Shown: one piece after another, positions 43,211 through 55,823 of the stretch
Position numbering within the stretch: the stretch's first letter is position 1
How the letters are laid out: each line of letters starts with the position of its first letter
DNA from: Yamagishiella unicocca
Taxonomy: Eukaryota; Chlorophyta; Chlorophyceae; Chlamydomonadales; Volvocaceae
Direction of reading: 5' to 3'
DNA length: 64,000 bases
Assembly: GCA_003116995.1 (NCBI GenBank)
Contig: BDSL01000197.1
Span: 1-64,000, forward strand
Notes under the pieces: model-generated
What the model was told of the DNA's origin: nothing
Seen by the model: the letters and a program-made list of their open reading frames with translations, nothing else
Database searches by the model: none
Position numbers and translations under genes: made by a program

Positions 43211-45665
43211 CTAGCATGTACGTGGCACTGCACCGCATAGGCCACATCGCACAACATAGGTGACATCGCAGCTCATAGGCGCATAGGCGGCACCGCACCG
43301 CATAGGCGCATAAGCGGCACCGCACCGCATAGGTGACATCGCACCGCATAGGCACATAGGCGCCACCCATACCGCATAAGCACCACATGGCCCCACATAG
43401 GTGCGTACATCGTACTACATAAGCACGTAGCTAGCACTGCACCTCATAAGCACGTAGATGGCACCGCACTGCATAGCACATAGCTAGCACCACATAGGCG
43501 CATAGGCGGCAGTACCACCTAGCATCTAGCAGCACCCGCATCACATAGGCGGGTAGGCGGCGCCGCATCACACCGCACCACACCGCATAGGCACATAGGT
43601 GGCACCGCATAGGCGCATAGGCGCATAGGCAGCACCGCACCGCATAGGCGGCACCGCACCGCATAGGCGCATAGGTGGCACCGCACCGCATAGGTAACAT
43701 TGCACCGCATAGGCGCATACGTGGCACCACACCGCATACACACATAGGCGGCAGCGCACCGCATAGATAGCTGACGTCGCACTCCATAGGTGCATAGGTG
43801 GCACCGCATAGGCGCATAGGTGGCACCGCATAGGCGCATAGGTGGCACTGCATAGGCACATAGGTGGCACCGCACCTCACCGTACAGGCAACATCGCACC
43901 GCATAGGCGCATAGGCGGCACCGCACCGCATAGGCGGCACCGCACCGCAGAGGCACATAGGTGGCACCGCACCGCATAGGCGCCATCACACCGCAGAGGC
44001 GCATACGTGGCACCACACCGCATACGCAACATCGCACCGCATAGGCGCATAGGCGGCACCGCACCGCATAGATACCATCGCACCGCATAGGCGCATACGT
44101 GGCACCACACCGCATAGGCACATAGGCAGCAGCGCACCGCATAGCTGACGTCGCACCGCACCACACCGCATTGGCACATAGGCGGCACCGCACCGCAGAA
44201 GCGCATAGGTGGCACCGCACCGCATAGGTAACATCGCACCGCATAGGCGCATACGTGGCACCACACCACATAGGCAACATCGCACCGCATAGGCGCATAG
44301 GCGGCACCGCACCGCATAGATAGCATCGCACCGCATAGGCACATACGTGGCACCACACCGCATAGGCACATAGGCGGCAGCGCACCACATAGCTGACGTC
44401 GCACCGCATAGGTGCACAGGTGGCACCGCACCGCATAGGTAACATCGCACCGCATAGGCACATAGCCGGCACTGCACCGCATAGGCAACATCGCACCGCA
44501 TAGGCGCATAGGCGGCACCGCACCACATAGCTGACGCCGCACCGCATACGCGCATAGGCGGCACCGCACCGCATTGGCAACATTATACCACATAGGCGCA
44601 TAACTGACATTGCACCGCATTGGCGCATAAGCGGCACCGCACCGCATAGGCACATAGGTGCGTACATGGCACTGCACCACATAGGCACATACGCGGCACC
44701 ACACCACATAGGCACATACGCGGCAGCGCACCGCATAGGTGACATCGCACCGCATAGGCGCACCGCATAGGGGACATCACACCGCTCGTACTACACGAGC
44801 ACGTACCTAGCACTGCACCTCATAAGCACGTACGTGACATCGCACCACATAGGCGCATAGGCGGCACCGCACCGCATAGGCACATACGTGCATACGTGAC
44901 ACTGCACCACATAGGCACGTAGGCGGCACCACACCACATAGGCGCATAGGCGGCAGCGCACCACATAGGTGACATCGCACCGCATAGGCGCACAGGCGGC
45001 ACCGCACCGCATAGGCAACATCGCACCGCATTGCCGCATAGGCGGCACCGCACTGCATAGGCGCATAGGCAACATCGCACCGCATAGGCGCCACCCATCG
45101 CGCAAACGTCGCACCGCATAGGCGGCACCGCACCGCATAGGCGCATAGGCAGCAGTGCACCACATAGACGCCATCGCACCGCATAGGCGGATAGGCGGCA
45201 CCGCACCGCATAGGCGTATACGTGGCACCACACCGCATAAGCACATAGGCGGCACTGCACCGCATAGCTGACGTCGCACCGCATAGGCGCCATCGCACCA
45301 CATAGGCGCATAGGCGGCACCGCACCGCATAGCTGACGTCGCACCACATAGCACGTACCTAGCACTGCACCTCATAAGCACGTAGATGGCCCCGCATAAC
45401 TGACATTGCACCACATAGGCACATAAGCGGCACCACACCACATAGCCACATAGGCGGCAGCGCACCGCATAGGTCACATCGCACCGCATAGGCACATAGG
45501 CGGCACCGCACCGCATAGCTGACATCGCACCGCATAGGCGCATAAGCGGCACCGCACTGCATAGGCGCATAGGCGGCAGCGCACCGCATAGCCTCATACG
45601 CGGCAGCGCACCACAGAGGTGACATCGCACCGCATAAGCACATAGGCGACACTGCACCACATAGG
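43211..45665. repeat. 27-bp minisatellite block 6
   Basis: Variant order close to that of the 4,454-bp units, but without their 162-bp coding-like insert. Contains the longest minus frame of this block type (43519-44763), an artefact of the 27-bp period. Confidence 0.85.
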
Positions 45666-45840
45666 CCGTCGGCCTCCGACCCGTGGGCCACTGACCCATG
45701 GGCCTCCGACCCGTGGGCCTCCGACCCGTGGGCCACCGACCCGTGGGCCTCCGACCCGTGGGCCACCGACCCGTGGGCCACTGACCCGTGGGCCTCCGAC
45801 CCGTGGGCCACTGACCCGTGGGCCTCCGACCCGTGGGCCT
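45666..45840. repeat. 15-bp tandem repeats (CCGACCCGTGGGCCT)
   Basis: About twelve units alternating CCTCCGACCCGTGGG and CCACTGACCCGTGGG. Followed directly by CCTGCAAGCAT repeats (45843-45950). Confidence 0.85.
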
Positions 45841-46057
45841 ACTCCTGCAAGCACAGCCCTGCAAGCATACCTCTGCAAGCATACCTCTGCAAGCATAGCC
45901 CTGCAAGTATAGCCCTGCAAGCATAGCCCTGCAAGCACATAGGCCTGCAAGCGTACGCCCATTGCGGCCCGCCCGCACATGTGACGGCTGCCCCCGGCCC
46001 CGGCGGGGGAGGTAAGCCCACTCGCGCAGCCCCTGCGCAGCTTGTATGAAGGTGACC
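45841..46057. repeat. CCTGCAAGCAT repeats and GC-rich junction
   Basis: Eight CCTGCAAGCATA-type repeats, then CCCCCGGCCCCGGCGGGGG and the GGTGACC junction. The AGTTAGTAAC array is absent here. Confidence 0.75.
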
Positions 46058-46077
46058 AATGTGCGAGCAGCCTTTTT

Positions 46078-46348
46078 AGGCGCAGCGCATATGGCGCCTT
46101 GCGCATAGGATCGCGCCATGCCCCTGCGCGCCGCCTGCACAGCGCCGCTATGCACCTGCGCGAAGAAGCGAGAGGTCGCCGGTTCGAAACCCGGCGACCG
46201 CAATTTTTGCATTTCGCGCGCAGATGCAAAAGACAGCGCGATAGCGATACCCGATGCCTGATGGTGATAGCCGACGCCTGATACTGATAGCCGACGCCTG
46301 ATAGGTCACGCCCGATAGCACGATAGCCCCATAGCTGACACCTGCTGC
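46078..46348 (+). mobile_element. S3 tRNA-derived element, copy 8
   Basis: B-box 46181-46192; otherwise as copy 1. Confidence 0.6.
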
Positions 46349-46662
46349 CTGCCGCCTTGCAGCCCCCGCCAGCGGCCGCCCACTGTGCCAATTGAAGCCA
46401 TTCCTTTTGCAATGCGCCCTAAATGAATGGCCGCACAACCTATCAGCATCAGAGCACCCACCAGGCGCGCGCCCACTTGACACACAGTGTGACCCACTGG
46501 CACATGCAGCACGGTGCCAGCACCCGCCCACTGAGCTGATTGATGCCATTCCTTTTCCAATGCACCATAAATGAATAGCCACACAACCTATCAGCATCAC
46601 AGCAGCCAACAGCCGCGCGCCCAGCTGACACCCAGTGCAGGAAGACACACAGTGTCACCCAC

Positions 46663-49300
46663 CCGCATAGGCACATAGGCGGCACCACACCACATAGCCA
46701 CATAGGCGGCAGCGCACCACATAGGTGACATCGCACCGCATAGGCGCATAGCTAACGTCGCACCGCATAGGCGGCACCGCACCGCATAGGCGCATAGGCG
46801 GCACCGCACCGCATAGGCACATAGGCGGCACCACACCACATAGCCACATAGGCGGCAGCGCACCGCATAGGTGACATCGCACCGCATAGGCGCATAGCTA
46901 ACGTCGCACCGCATAGGCGGCACCGCACCGCATAGGCGCATAGGCGGCACCGCACCGCATAGGTCACATCGCACCGCATAGGCACGTACGTGGTACTACA
47001 CGAGCACGTACCTAGCACTGCACCTCATAAGCACGTAGATGGCCTCGCATAACTGACATTGCACCACATAACCGCATAAGCGGCACCACACCACATAGCC
47101 ACATAGGCGGCAGCGCACCGCATAGGTGACATCGCACCGCATAGGCGCATAGCTAACGTCGCACCGCATAGGCGGCACCGCACCGCATAGGCGCATAGGC
47201 GGCACTGCACCGCATAGGTGACATCGCACCGCATAGGCGCATACACCGCATAGGCGCACCACACCGCATAGGCGCATACACCACATAGGCGCCACACCGC
47301 ATAGCTCACGTCGCACCGCATACGCGCGTAGGTGGCAGCGCACCGCATAGCTGACGTCACACTCCATAGGTGCATAGGTGGCACCGCATAGGCGCATAGG
47401 TGGCACCGCATAGGCGCATAGGTGGCACCGCATAGGCACATAGCTGGCACCGCACCGCATAGGCGACACTGCACCGCATAGATAGCATCGCACCGCATAG
47501 GCGCATACGTGGCACCACACCGCATAGGCACATAGGCGGCAGCGCACCGCATAGCTGACGTCGCACCGCTTAGGTGCACAGGCACCGCATAGGCACATAG
47601 GCGGCAGTGCACCGCATAACTAACACCGCACCGCATAGGCGCATAGGCGGCACCACACCGCATAGGCGACGCCGCACCGCATACGCACATAGGCGGCACC
47701 GCACCGCATTGGCAACATTATACCGCATAGGCGCATAACTGACATTGCACCGCATTGGCGCATAAGCGGCACCGCACCGCATAGGCACATAGGTGCGTAC
47801 GTGGCACTGCACCACATAGGCACATAGGCGGCACCACACCACATAGGCACATACGCGGCAGCGCACCGCATAGGTGACATCGCACCGCATAGGCGCACCG
47901 CATAGGTGACATCACACCGCATAGGCGCGCACGTCGTACTACACAAGCACGTAGCTAGCACTGCACCTCATAAGCACGTACGTGACATCGCACCGCATAG
48001 GCACATAGGCGGCACCACACCACATAGGCGCATAGGCAGCACCGCACCGCATAGGCGCATAGGCGGCACCGCACCGCATAGGCGGCACCGCACCGCAGAG
48101 GCGCATAGGTGGCACCGCACCGCATAGGTAACATCGCACCGCATAGCCGCATACGTGGCACCACACCGCATAGGCAACACCGCACCGCATAGGCGCATAG
48201 GCGGCACCGCACCGCATAGATAGCATCGCACCGCATAGGCGCATACGTGGCACCACACCGCATAGGCACATAGGCGGCGTCGCACCGCTTAGGTGCACAG
48301 GTGGCACCGCACCGCATAGGTAACATCGCACCGCATAGGCACATAGGCGGCAGTGCACCGCATAGGCAACATCGCACCGCATAGGCGCATAGGCGCCACC
48401 CCACCGCATAGCTGACGCCGCACCGCATACGCGCATAGGCGGCACCGCACCGCATTGGCAACATTATACCGCATAGGCGCATAACTGACATTGCACCGCA
48501 TTGGCGCATAAGCGGCACCGCACCGCATAGGCACATAGGTGCGTACGTGGCACTGCACCACATAGGCACATAGGCGGCACCGCACCGCATAGGCACATAC
48601 GTGCGTACGTGGCACTGCACCACATAGGCACATAGGCGGCACCACACCACATAGGCACATACGCGGCAGCGCACCGCATAGGTGACATCGCACCGCATAG
48701 GCGCACCGCATAGGTGACATCACACCGCATAGGCGCGCACGTCGTACTACACAAGCACGTAGCTAGCACTGCACCTCATAAGCACGTACGTCACATCGCA
48801 CCGCATAGGCACATAGGCGGCACCACACCACATAAGCGCATAGGCAGCACCGCACCGCATAGGCGCATACGCGGCACCGCACCGCATAGGCGGCACCGCA
48901 CCGCAGAGGCGCATAGGTGGCACCGCACCGCATAGGTAACATCGCACCGCATAGCCGCATACGTGGCACCACACCGCATAGGCAACACCGCACCGCATAG
49001 GCGCATAGGCGGCACCGCACCGCATAGATAGCATCGCACCGCATAGGCGCATACGTGGCACCACACCGCATAGCCACATAGGCGGCGTCGCACCGCTTAG
49101 GTGCACAGGTGGCACCGCACCGCATAGCTAACATCGCACCGCATAGGCACATAGGCGGCAGTGCACCGCATAGGCAACATCGCACCGCATAGGCGCATAG
49201 GCGCCACCCCACCGCATAGCTGACGCCGCACGGCATACGCGCATAGGCGGCACCGCACCGCATTGGCAACATTATACCGCATAGGCGCATAACTGACATT
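46663..49300. repeat. 27-bp minisatellite block 7
   Basis: Same order as blocks 1 and 4; translations of matching segments are identical to those of block 4. Confidence 0.9.
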
Positions 49301-49882
49301 AGCACTTAAGTAGTACTAGGCACCACACACAAGCACTCCAGCACCACATGGCCATGTAGGTGACACACATAACCACATACAGCAACATCATCGATCATCG
49401 CCACCGCACTGACAGTTAGTAACAGCAGTTAGTAACTGACAGTTAGTAACCCGCACTTCCTAACTGCCAGTTAGTAACCGGCAGTTACTAACCGACACTT
49501 AGTAACCGTCAGTTACCGGTTGATGGATACTAGTTGCTGACAGTTGGCAGTTGGCCGTTCCAACTCACACCCTGCAACCCGCAATTCCTGCAAGCACAGC
49601 CCTGCAAGTATACTCCTGCAAGCATATGCCTGCAAGTATATACTCTGTGCACAACCATATCCTTTGCAAGCATATGCCTGCAAGTATAGCCCTGCAAGCA
49701 TAGCCCTGCAAGCATAAGCCTGCAAGCGTACACGCCCATTGCGGCCCGCCCGCATGTCACGGCTGCCCCCGGCCCCGGCGGGGGAGGTAAGCCCACTCGC
49801 GCAGCCCTTGCGCAGCTTGTGCTTACCTCCCCCCGGGAGGTGCTTACGTGCTTACCTCCCCCCGGGAGGTATGAAGGTGACC
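49301..49882. repeat. End block, copy 6, with 21-bp units
   Basis: AGTTAGTAAC array about 49410-49530; CCTGCAAGCAT array about 49590-49730. Two palindromic 21-bp units follow at 49819-49870, with a 7-base stutter (TTACGTGCTTACC). Confidence 0.8.
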
Positions 49883-50120
49883 AAAAAAAAAAAAAAAAAT
49901 TCCTTGCGTTACAGGACCCCGACGCTGGGGTACGACACCTGACCGTGTCATAAGCTCTGTATCTCCACCCCCATCAACGACAACCTCGACCAGCAGGTTC
50001 AACCACAAACCTACTTGCCCACAAGTGGGGCACCCGGTAACTACCGGGGAGGGGCCGGGGAATCGAACCACCGATCTCTGGACAGAATGCCAGTGTCTTA
50101 ACCAATTAGACGAACCCCCC
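49883..50120 (-). mobile_element. S1 SINE, copy 5
   Basis: Full-length. Its 17-base A run (plus) is among the longest in the window. Sits after GGTGACC, as do copies 2 and 3. Confidence 0.8.
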
Positions 50121-50324
50121 TTAAATTTGTTGGGTTGGGGTCCGGGGCTCTCACCCGGTTGGCAGGGCCATACACGCCCCTGTTACGGAAGTCGCAGGTC
50201 CCCGTGCCAGTACTTCCGTTTACCCCCCCGGAAATGGGTGGCGGTTTGGGTGGGGGGGCCAGGACTTGAACTCTGGATCTCCTGCCGATTAAGGCTGGGC
50301 TTTAGCAGCTAAGCTACCCACCCC
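50121..50324 (-). mobile_element. S2 SINE, single unit
   Basis: Full-length, with tRNA head and GGGTGGG/CCCACCC pairing. The right edge joins CGGCCCGCAGCC of the first 4,454-bp unit. Confidence 0.8.
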
Positions 50325-50339
50325 TCGGCCCGCAGCCCC

Positions 50340-50610
50340 TAGCCTTGCGCCTTGCTAGTGTAGCTATGCCAATGCCAATTTGCCATGCACCTGCGCAGCG
50401 CCTGCGCGGCGCCGCTATGCACCTGCGCGAAAAAGCGAGAGGTCGCCGGTTCGAAACCCGGTGGCCGCACTTTTTGCATTTGGCGCGCAGATGCAAAAGA
50501 CAGCGCGATAGCGATACCCGATGCCTGATGGTGATAGCCGACGCCTGATACCGATAGCCGACGCCTGATAGGTGACGCCCGATAGCACGATAGCCCCATA
50601 GCTGACACCT
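50340..50610 (+). mobile_element. S3 tRNA-derived element, copy 9
   Basis: B-box at 50448-50459. The T-stem is followed by GGTGGCCGC, a variant specific to the 4,454-bp units. Confidence 0.6.
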
Positions 50611-51369
50611 GCTGCCTGCCGCCAGCGGCCGCCCACTGTGCCAATTGAAGCCATTCCTTTTACAATGCGCCCTAAATGAATAGCCGCACAACCTATCAGC
50701 ATCGGAGCGCCCACCAGGCGCGCGCCCACCACTTGACACACAGTGTGACCCACTGGCACATGCAGCACAGTGCCAGCACCCGCCCACTGAGCTGATTGAT
50801 GCCATTCCTTTTCCAATGCACCATAAATGAATAGCCACACAACCTATCAGCATCACAGCAGCCAACAGCCGGAAGACACACAGTGTCACCCACCCAGCAC
50901 ACGCCCAAACAGGTGTCCTGGACTATGCAGCAGTACCACACGCCCTAGCATGTACGTGGCACTGCACCGCATAGGCGACATTGCAGACCCATAGCTGACA
51001 CCTGCTGCCTGCCGCCAGCGGCCGCCCACTGTGCCAATTGAAGCCATTCCTTTTACAATGCGCCCTAAATGAATAGCCGCACAACCTATCAGCATCGGAG
51101 CGCCCACCAGGCGCGCGCCCACTTGACACACAGTGTGACCCACTGGCACATGCAGCACAGTGCCAGCACCCGCCCACTGAGCTGATTGATGCCATTCCTT
51201 TTCCAATGCACCATAAATGAATAGCCACACAACCTATCAGCATCACAGCAGCCAACAGCCGCGCACCCAGCTGACACCCAGTGCAGGAAGACACACAGTG
51301 TCACCCACCCAGCACACGCCCAAACAGGTGTCCTGGACTATGCAGCAGTACCACACGCCCTAGCATGTA

Positions 51370-54300
51370 CGTGGCACTGCACCGCATAGGCGACATTGCA
51401 GCTCATAGGCGCATAGGCGGCACCGCACAGGCGCATAGGCAACACCGCACAACATAGGTGACATCGCAGCGCATAGGCGCATAGGCGGCACCGCACCGCA
51501 TAGGCGCATAAGCGGCACCGCACCGCATAGGTGACATCGCACCGCATAGGCACATAGGCGCCACCCATACCGCATAAGCACCACATGGCCCCACATAGGT
51601 GCGTACATGGTACTACATAAGCACGTAGCTAGCACTGCACCTCATAAGCACGTAGATGGCACCGCACTGCATAGCACATAGCTAGCACCACATAGGCGCA
51701 TAGGCGGCAGTACCACCTAGCATCTAGCAGCACCCAGGTGACACTACGTAGGCACCCATGAGCACCCGCATCACATAGGCGGGTAGGCGGCGCCACATCA
51801 CACCGCACCACACCGCATATGCACATACCGGTAGGTGGCACTGCACCGCATAGGCGCATAGGCATCACGCACAGGCACATAGGTGGCACCGCATAGGCAC
51901 ATAGGCGCATAGGCAGCACCGCACCGCATAGGCGGCACCGCACCGCATACACGCATAGGTGGCACCGCACCGCATAGCTAACATCGCACTCCATAGGTGC
52001 ATAGGTGGCACCGCATAGGCACATAGGTGGCACCGCATAGGCGCATAGGTGGCACTGCATAGGCACATAGGTGGCACCGCACCTCACCGTACAGGCAACA
52101 TCGCACCGCATAGGCGCATAGGCGGCACCGCACCGCATAGGCGGCACCGCACCGCAGAGGCGCATAGGTGGCACCGCACCGCATAGGTAACATCGCACCG
52201 CAGAGGCACATACGTGGCACCACACCGCATAGGCAACATCGCACCGCATAGGCGCATAGGCGGCACCGCACCGCATAGATAGCATCGCAGCGCATAGGTG
52301 CATACGTGGCACCACACCGCATAGGCACATAGGCAGCAGCGCACCGCATAGCTGACGTCGCACCGCACCACACCGCATTGGCACATAGGCGGCACCGCAC
52401 CGCAGAGGCGCATAGGTGGCACCGCACCGCATAGGTAACATCGCACCGCATAGGCGCATACGTGGCACCACACCACATAGGCAACATCGCACCGCATAGG
52501 CGCATAGGCGGCACCGCACCGCATAGATAGCATCGCACCGCATAGGCACATAGGCGACAGCGCACCACATAGCTGACGTCGCACCGCATAGGTGCACAGG
52601 TGGCACCGCACCGCATAGGTAACATCGCACCGCATAGGCACATAGCCGGCAGTGCACCGCATAGGCAACATCGCACCGCATACGCGCATAGGCGGCACGG
52701 CACCGCATTGGCAACATTATACCACATAGGCGCATAACTGACATTGCATCGCATTGCACCGCATAGGCACATAGGTGCGTACATGGCACCACACCACATA
52801 GGCACATACGCGGCGCCACGCTCACCACCATGCCCGCAGCCGCTCCACCCATCGCACCGATCGAACGTGCCATTGCAGCCGCGCAAGCTATCGCCATGCC
52901 TACAGCAGCGCCGCCTGCAGCAGCACCAGCTACAGCAGTGCCACCTGCCTCGCGTGTTCCTCTCTTCCCCGCGCCGCATAGGCGCACCGCATAGGTGACA
53001 TCGCACCGCATAGGCGCGCACGTCGTACTACACGAGCACGTAGCTAGCACTGCACCTCATAAGCACGTACGTGACATCGCACCACATAGGCGCATAGGCG
53101 GCACCGCACCGCATAGGCACATACGTGCATACGTGACACTGCACCACATAGGCACGTAGGCGGCACCACACCACATAGGCGCATAGGCGGCAGCGCACCA
53201 CATAGGTGACATCGCACCGCATAGGCGCATAGGCGGCACCGCACTGCATAGGCGCATAGGCAACATCGCACCGCATAGGCGCCACCCATCGCGCAAACGT
53301 CGCACCGCATAGGCGGCACCGCACCGCATAGGCGCATAGGCAGCAGTGCACCACATAGGCGCCATCGCACCGCATAGGCGGATAGGCGGCACCGCACCGC
53401 ATAGGCGTATACGTGGCACCACACCGCATAAGCACATAGGCGGCACCGCACCGCATAGCTGACGTCGCACCGCATAGGCGCCATCGCACCACATAGGCGC
53501 ATAGGCGGCACTACACCGCATAGCTGACGTCGCACCGCATACGCGCATAGGTGGCACCGCACCACATACGTAGCATCGCACCGCATAGGCGTATACGTGG
53601 CACCACACCGCATAAGCACATAGGCGGCACCGCACCGCATAGCTGACGTCGCACCACATAGCACGTACCTAGCACTGCACCTCATAAGCACGTAGATGGC
53701 TCCGCATAACTGACATTGCACCACATAGGCACATAAGCGGCAGCGCACCGCATAGGTCACATCGCACCGCATAGGCGCATAGGCGGCACCGCACCGCATA
53801 GCTGACATCGCACCGCATAGGCGCATAAGCGGCACCGCACTGCATAGGCGCATAGGCGGCAGCGCACCGCATAGCAAACGTCGCACCGCATAGGCGGCAC
53901 CGCACCGCATAGGCGCATAGGCGGCAGTGCACCACATAGGCGCCATCGCACCGCATAGGCGCATAGGCGGCACCACACCGCATAGCTGACGTCACACCGC
54001 ATACGCGCATAGGTGGCACCGCTCTCATAACCCAGCAAGCACACCCCCGCAAGCATAAAAGTGGCACCACACCGCATCGGCACATAGGCAGCAGCGCACG
54101 GCATAGCTGACGTCGCACCGCATAGGCGCATAGGCAGCACCGCACCGCATAGGTGACATCGCACCGCATAGGCGCATACGCGGCAGCGCACCACATAGCT
54201 GACATCGCACCGCATAGGTGACGTCGCACCACATAGGCGCATAGGCGACACCGCACCGCATAGCTGACATCGCAGCACATAGGAGCACAAACGGCACCGC

Positions 54301-54425
54301 ACCGCATACGCGCATAGGCAGCACCGCACCGCATAGGTGACATCGCACCACATAGGCTCATACGCGGCAGCGCACCACATAGGTGACATCGCACCGCATA
54401 AGCACATAGGCGACACTGCACCACA
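51370..54425. repeat. 27-bp minisatellite block 8
   Basis: Interrupted by the insert at 52814-52975 and by a small unique stretch with AACCCAGCAAGCACACCC (54028). Ends at the 15-bp array. Confidence 0.9.
52814..52975. other. Coding-like Ala/Pro insert within the minisatellite, copy 1
   Basis: About 162 bp without the minisatellite core. Plus-strand translation from ATG at 52830 begins MPAAAPPIAPIERAIAAAQ and stays open. The minus strand is also open and Ala/Gly-rich. It may be a captured exon or linker of a host or transposon gene. Which strand was coding cannot be told from sequence alone. Confidence 0.5.
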
Positions 54426-54780
54426 TAGGCCGTCGGCCTCCGACCCGTGGGCCACTGACCCATGGGCCTCCCACCCGTGGGCCTCCGACCCGTGGGCCAC
54501 TGACCCGTGGGCCTCCGACCCGTGGGCCACTGACCCGTGGGCCTCCGACCCATGGGCCTACTCCTGCAAGCACAGCCCTGCAAGCATACCTCTGCAAGCA
54601 TACCTCTGCAAGCATAGCCCTGCAAGTATAGCCCTGCAAGCATAGCCCTGCAAGCACATAGGCCTGCAAGCGTACGCCCCTTGCGGCCCGCCCGCACATG
54701 TGACGGCTGCCCCCGGCCCGGGCGGGGGAGGTAAGCCCACTCGCGCAGCCCCTGCGCAGCTTGTATGAAGGTGACCAAGA
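54426..54780. repeat. 15-bp array and CCTGCAAGCAT array
   Basis: Eight to nine units of the CCTCCGACCCGTGGG type (54430-54555), then CCTGCAAGCATAC-type repeats (54560-54670). The GC-rich junction here reads CCCCGGCCCGGGCGGG (one base changed from other blocks). Confidence 0.8.
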
Positions 54781-54793
54781 GGCCCGCAGCCCC

Positions 54794-55064
54794 TAGCCTT
54801 GCGCCTTGCTAGTGTAGCTATGCCAATGCCAATTTGCCATGCACCTGCGCAGCGCCTGCGCGGCGCCGCTATGCACCTGCGCGAAAAAGCGAGAGGTCGC
54901 CGGTTCGAAACCCGGTGGCCGCACTTTTTGCATTTGGCGCGCAGATGCAAAAGACAGCGCGATAGCGATACCCGATGCCTGATGGTGATAGCCGACGCCT
55001 GATACCGATAGCCGACGCCTGATAGGTGACGCCCGATAGCACGATAGCCCCATAGCTGACACCT
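54794..55064 (+). mobile_element. S3 tRNA-derived element, copy 10
   Basis: B-box at 54902-54913. It follows GGTGACCAAGAGGCCCGCAG, which is the intact version of the junction broken by S1+S2 at 49883-50324. Confidence 0.6.
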
Positions 55065-55823
55065 GCTGCCTGCCGCCAGCGGCCGCCCACTGTGCCAATT
55101 GAAGCCATTCCTTTTACAATGCGCCCTAAATGAATAGCCGCACAACCTATCAGCATCGGAGCGCCCACCAGGCGCGCGCCCACCACTTGACACACAGTGT
55201 GACCCACTGGCACATGCAGCACAGTGCCAGCACCCGCCCACTGAGCTGATTGATGCCATTCCTTTTCCAATGCACCATAAATGAATAGCCACACAACCTA
55301 TCAGCATCACAGCAGCCAACAGCCGGAAGACACACAGTGTCACCCACCCAGCACACGCCCAAACAGGTGTCCTGGACTATGCAGCAGTACCACACGCCCT
55401 AGCATGTACGTGGCACTGCACCGCATAGGCGACATTGCAGACCCATAGCTGACACCTGCTGCCTGCCGCCAGCGGCCGCCCACTGTGCCAATTGAAGCCA
55501 TTCCTTTTACAATGCGCCCTAAATGAATAGCCGCACAACCTATCAGCATCGGAGCGCCCACCAGGCGCGCGCCCACTTGACACACAGTGTGACCCACTGG
55601 CACATGCAGCACAGTGCCAGCACCCGCCCACTGAGCTGATTGATGCCATTCCTTTTCCAATGCACCATAAATGAATAGCCACACAACCTATCAGCATCAC
55701 AGCAGCCAACAGCCGCGCACCCAGCTGACACCCAGTGCAGGAAGACACACAGTGTCACCCACCCAGCACACGCCCAAACAGGTGTCCTGGACTATGCAGC
55801 AGTACCACACGCCCTAGCATGTA

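Larger units (their letters stand above)
46058..49880. repeat. Higher-order repeat unit, 3.78-kb type, copy 4
   Basis: S3 at 46078-46348 (B-box 46181; one change, GGATCGCGCC for GGATTGCGCC, upstream). Spacer 46349-46662, minisatellite 46663-49300, end block 49301-49880. No 401-bp duplication. Confidence 0.85.
50327..54780. repeat. 4,454-bp higher-order unit, copy 1
   Basis: Components: S3 (50340-50610), a spacer duplicated in tandem with a step of about 398 bp (copies starting near 50595 and 50993), minisatellite 51370-54425 with a 162-bp foreign insert, a 15-bp array and a CCTGCAAGCAT array. Repeats at exactly 4,454 bp. Confidence 0.9.

Noticed and set aside
43519..44763. Long minus-strand open frames rich in Met, Cys, Arg and Tyr (also 51629-53050, 61952-63400 and many others)
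   Set aside because: They are translations of the 27-bp minisatellite, open because the period is divisible by three. Several frames are open at once and the peptide just repeats the nine-codon unit.
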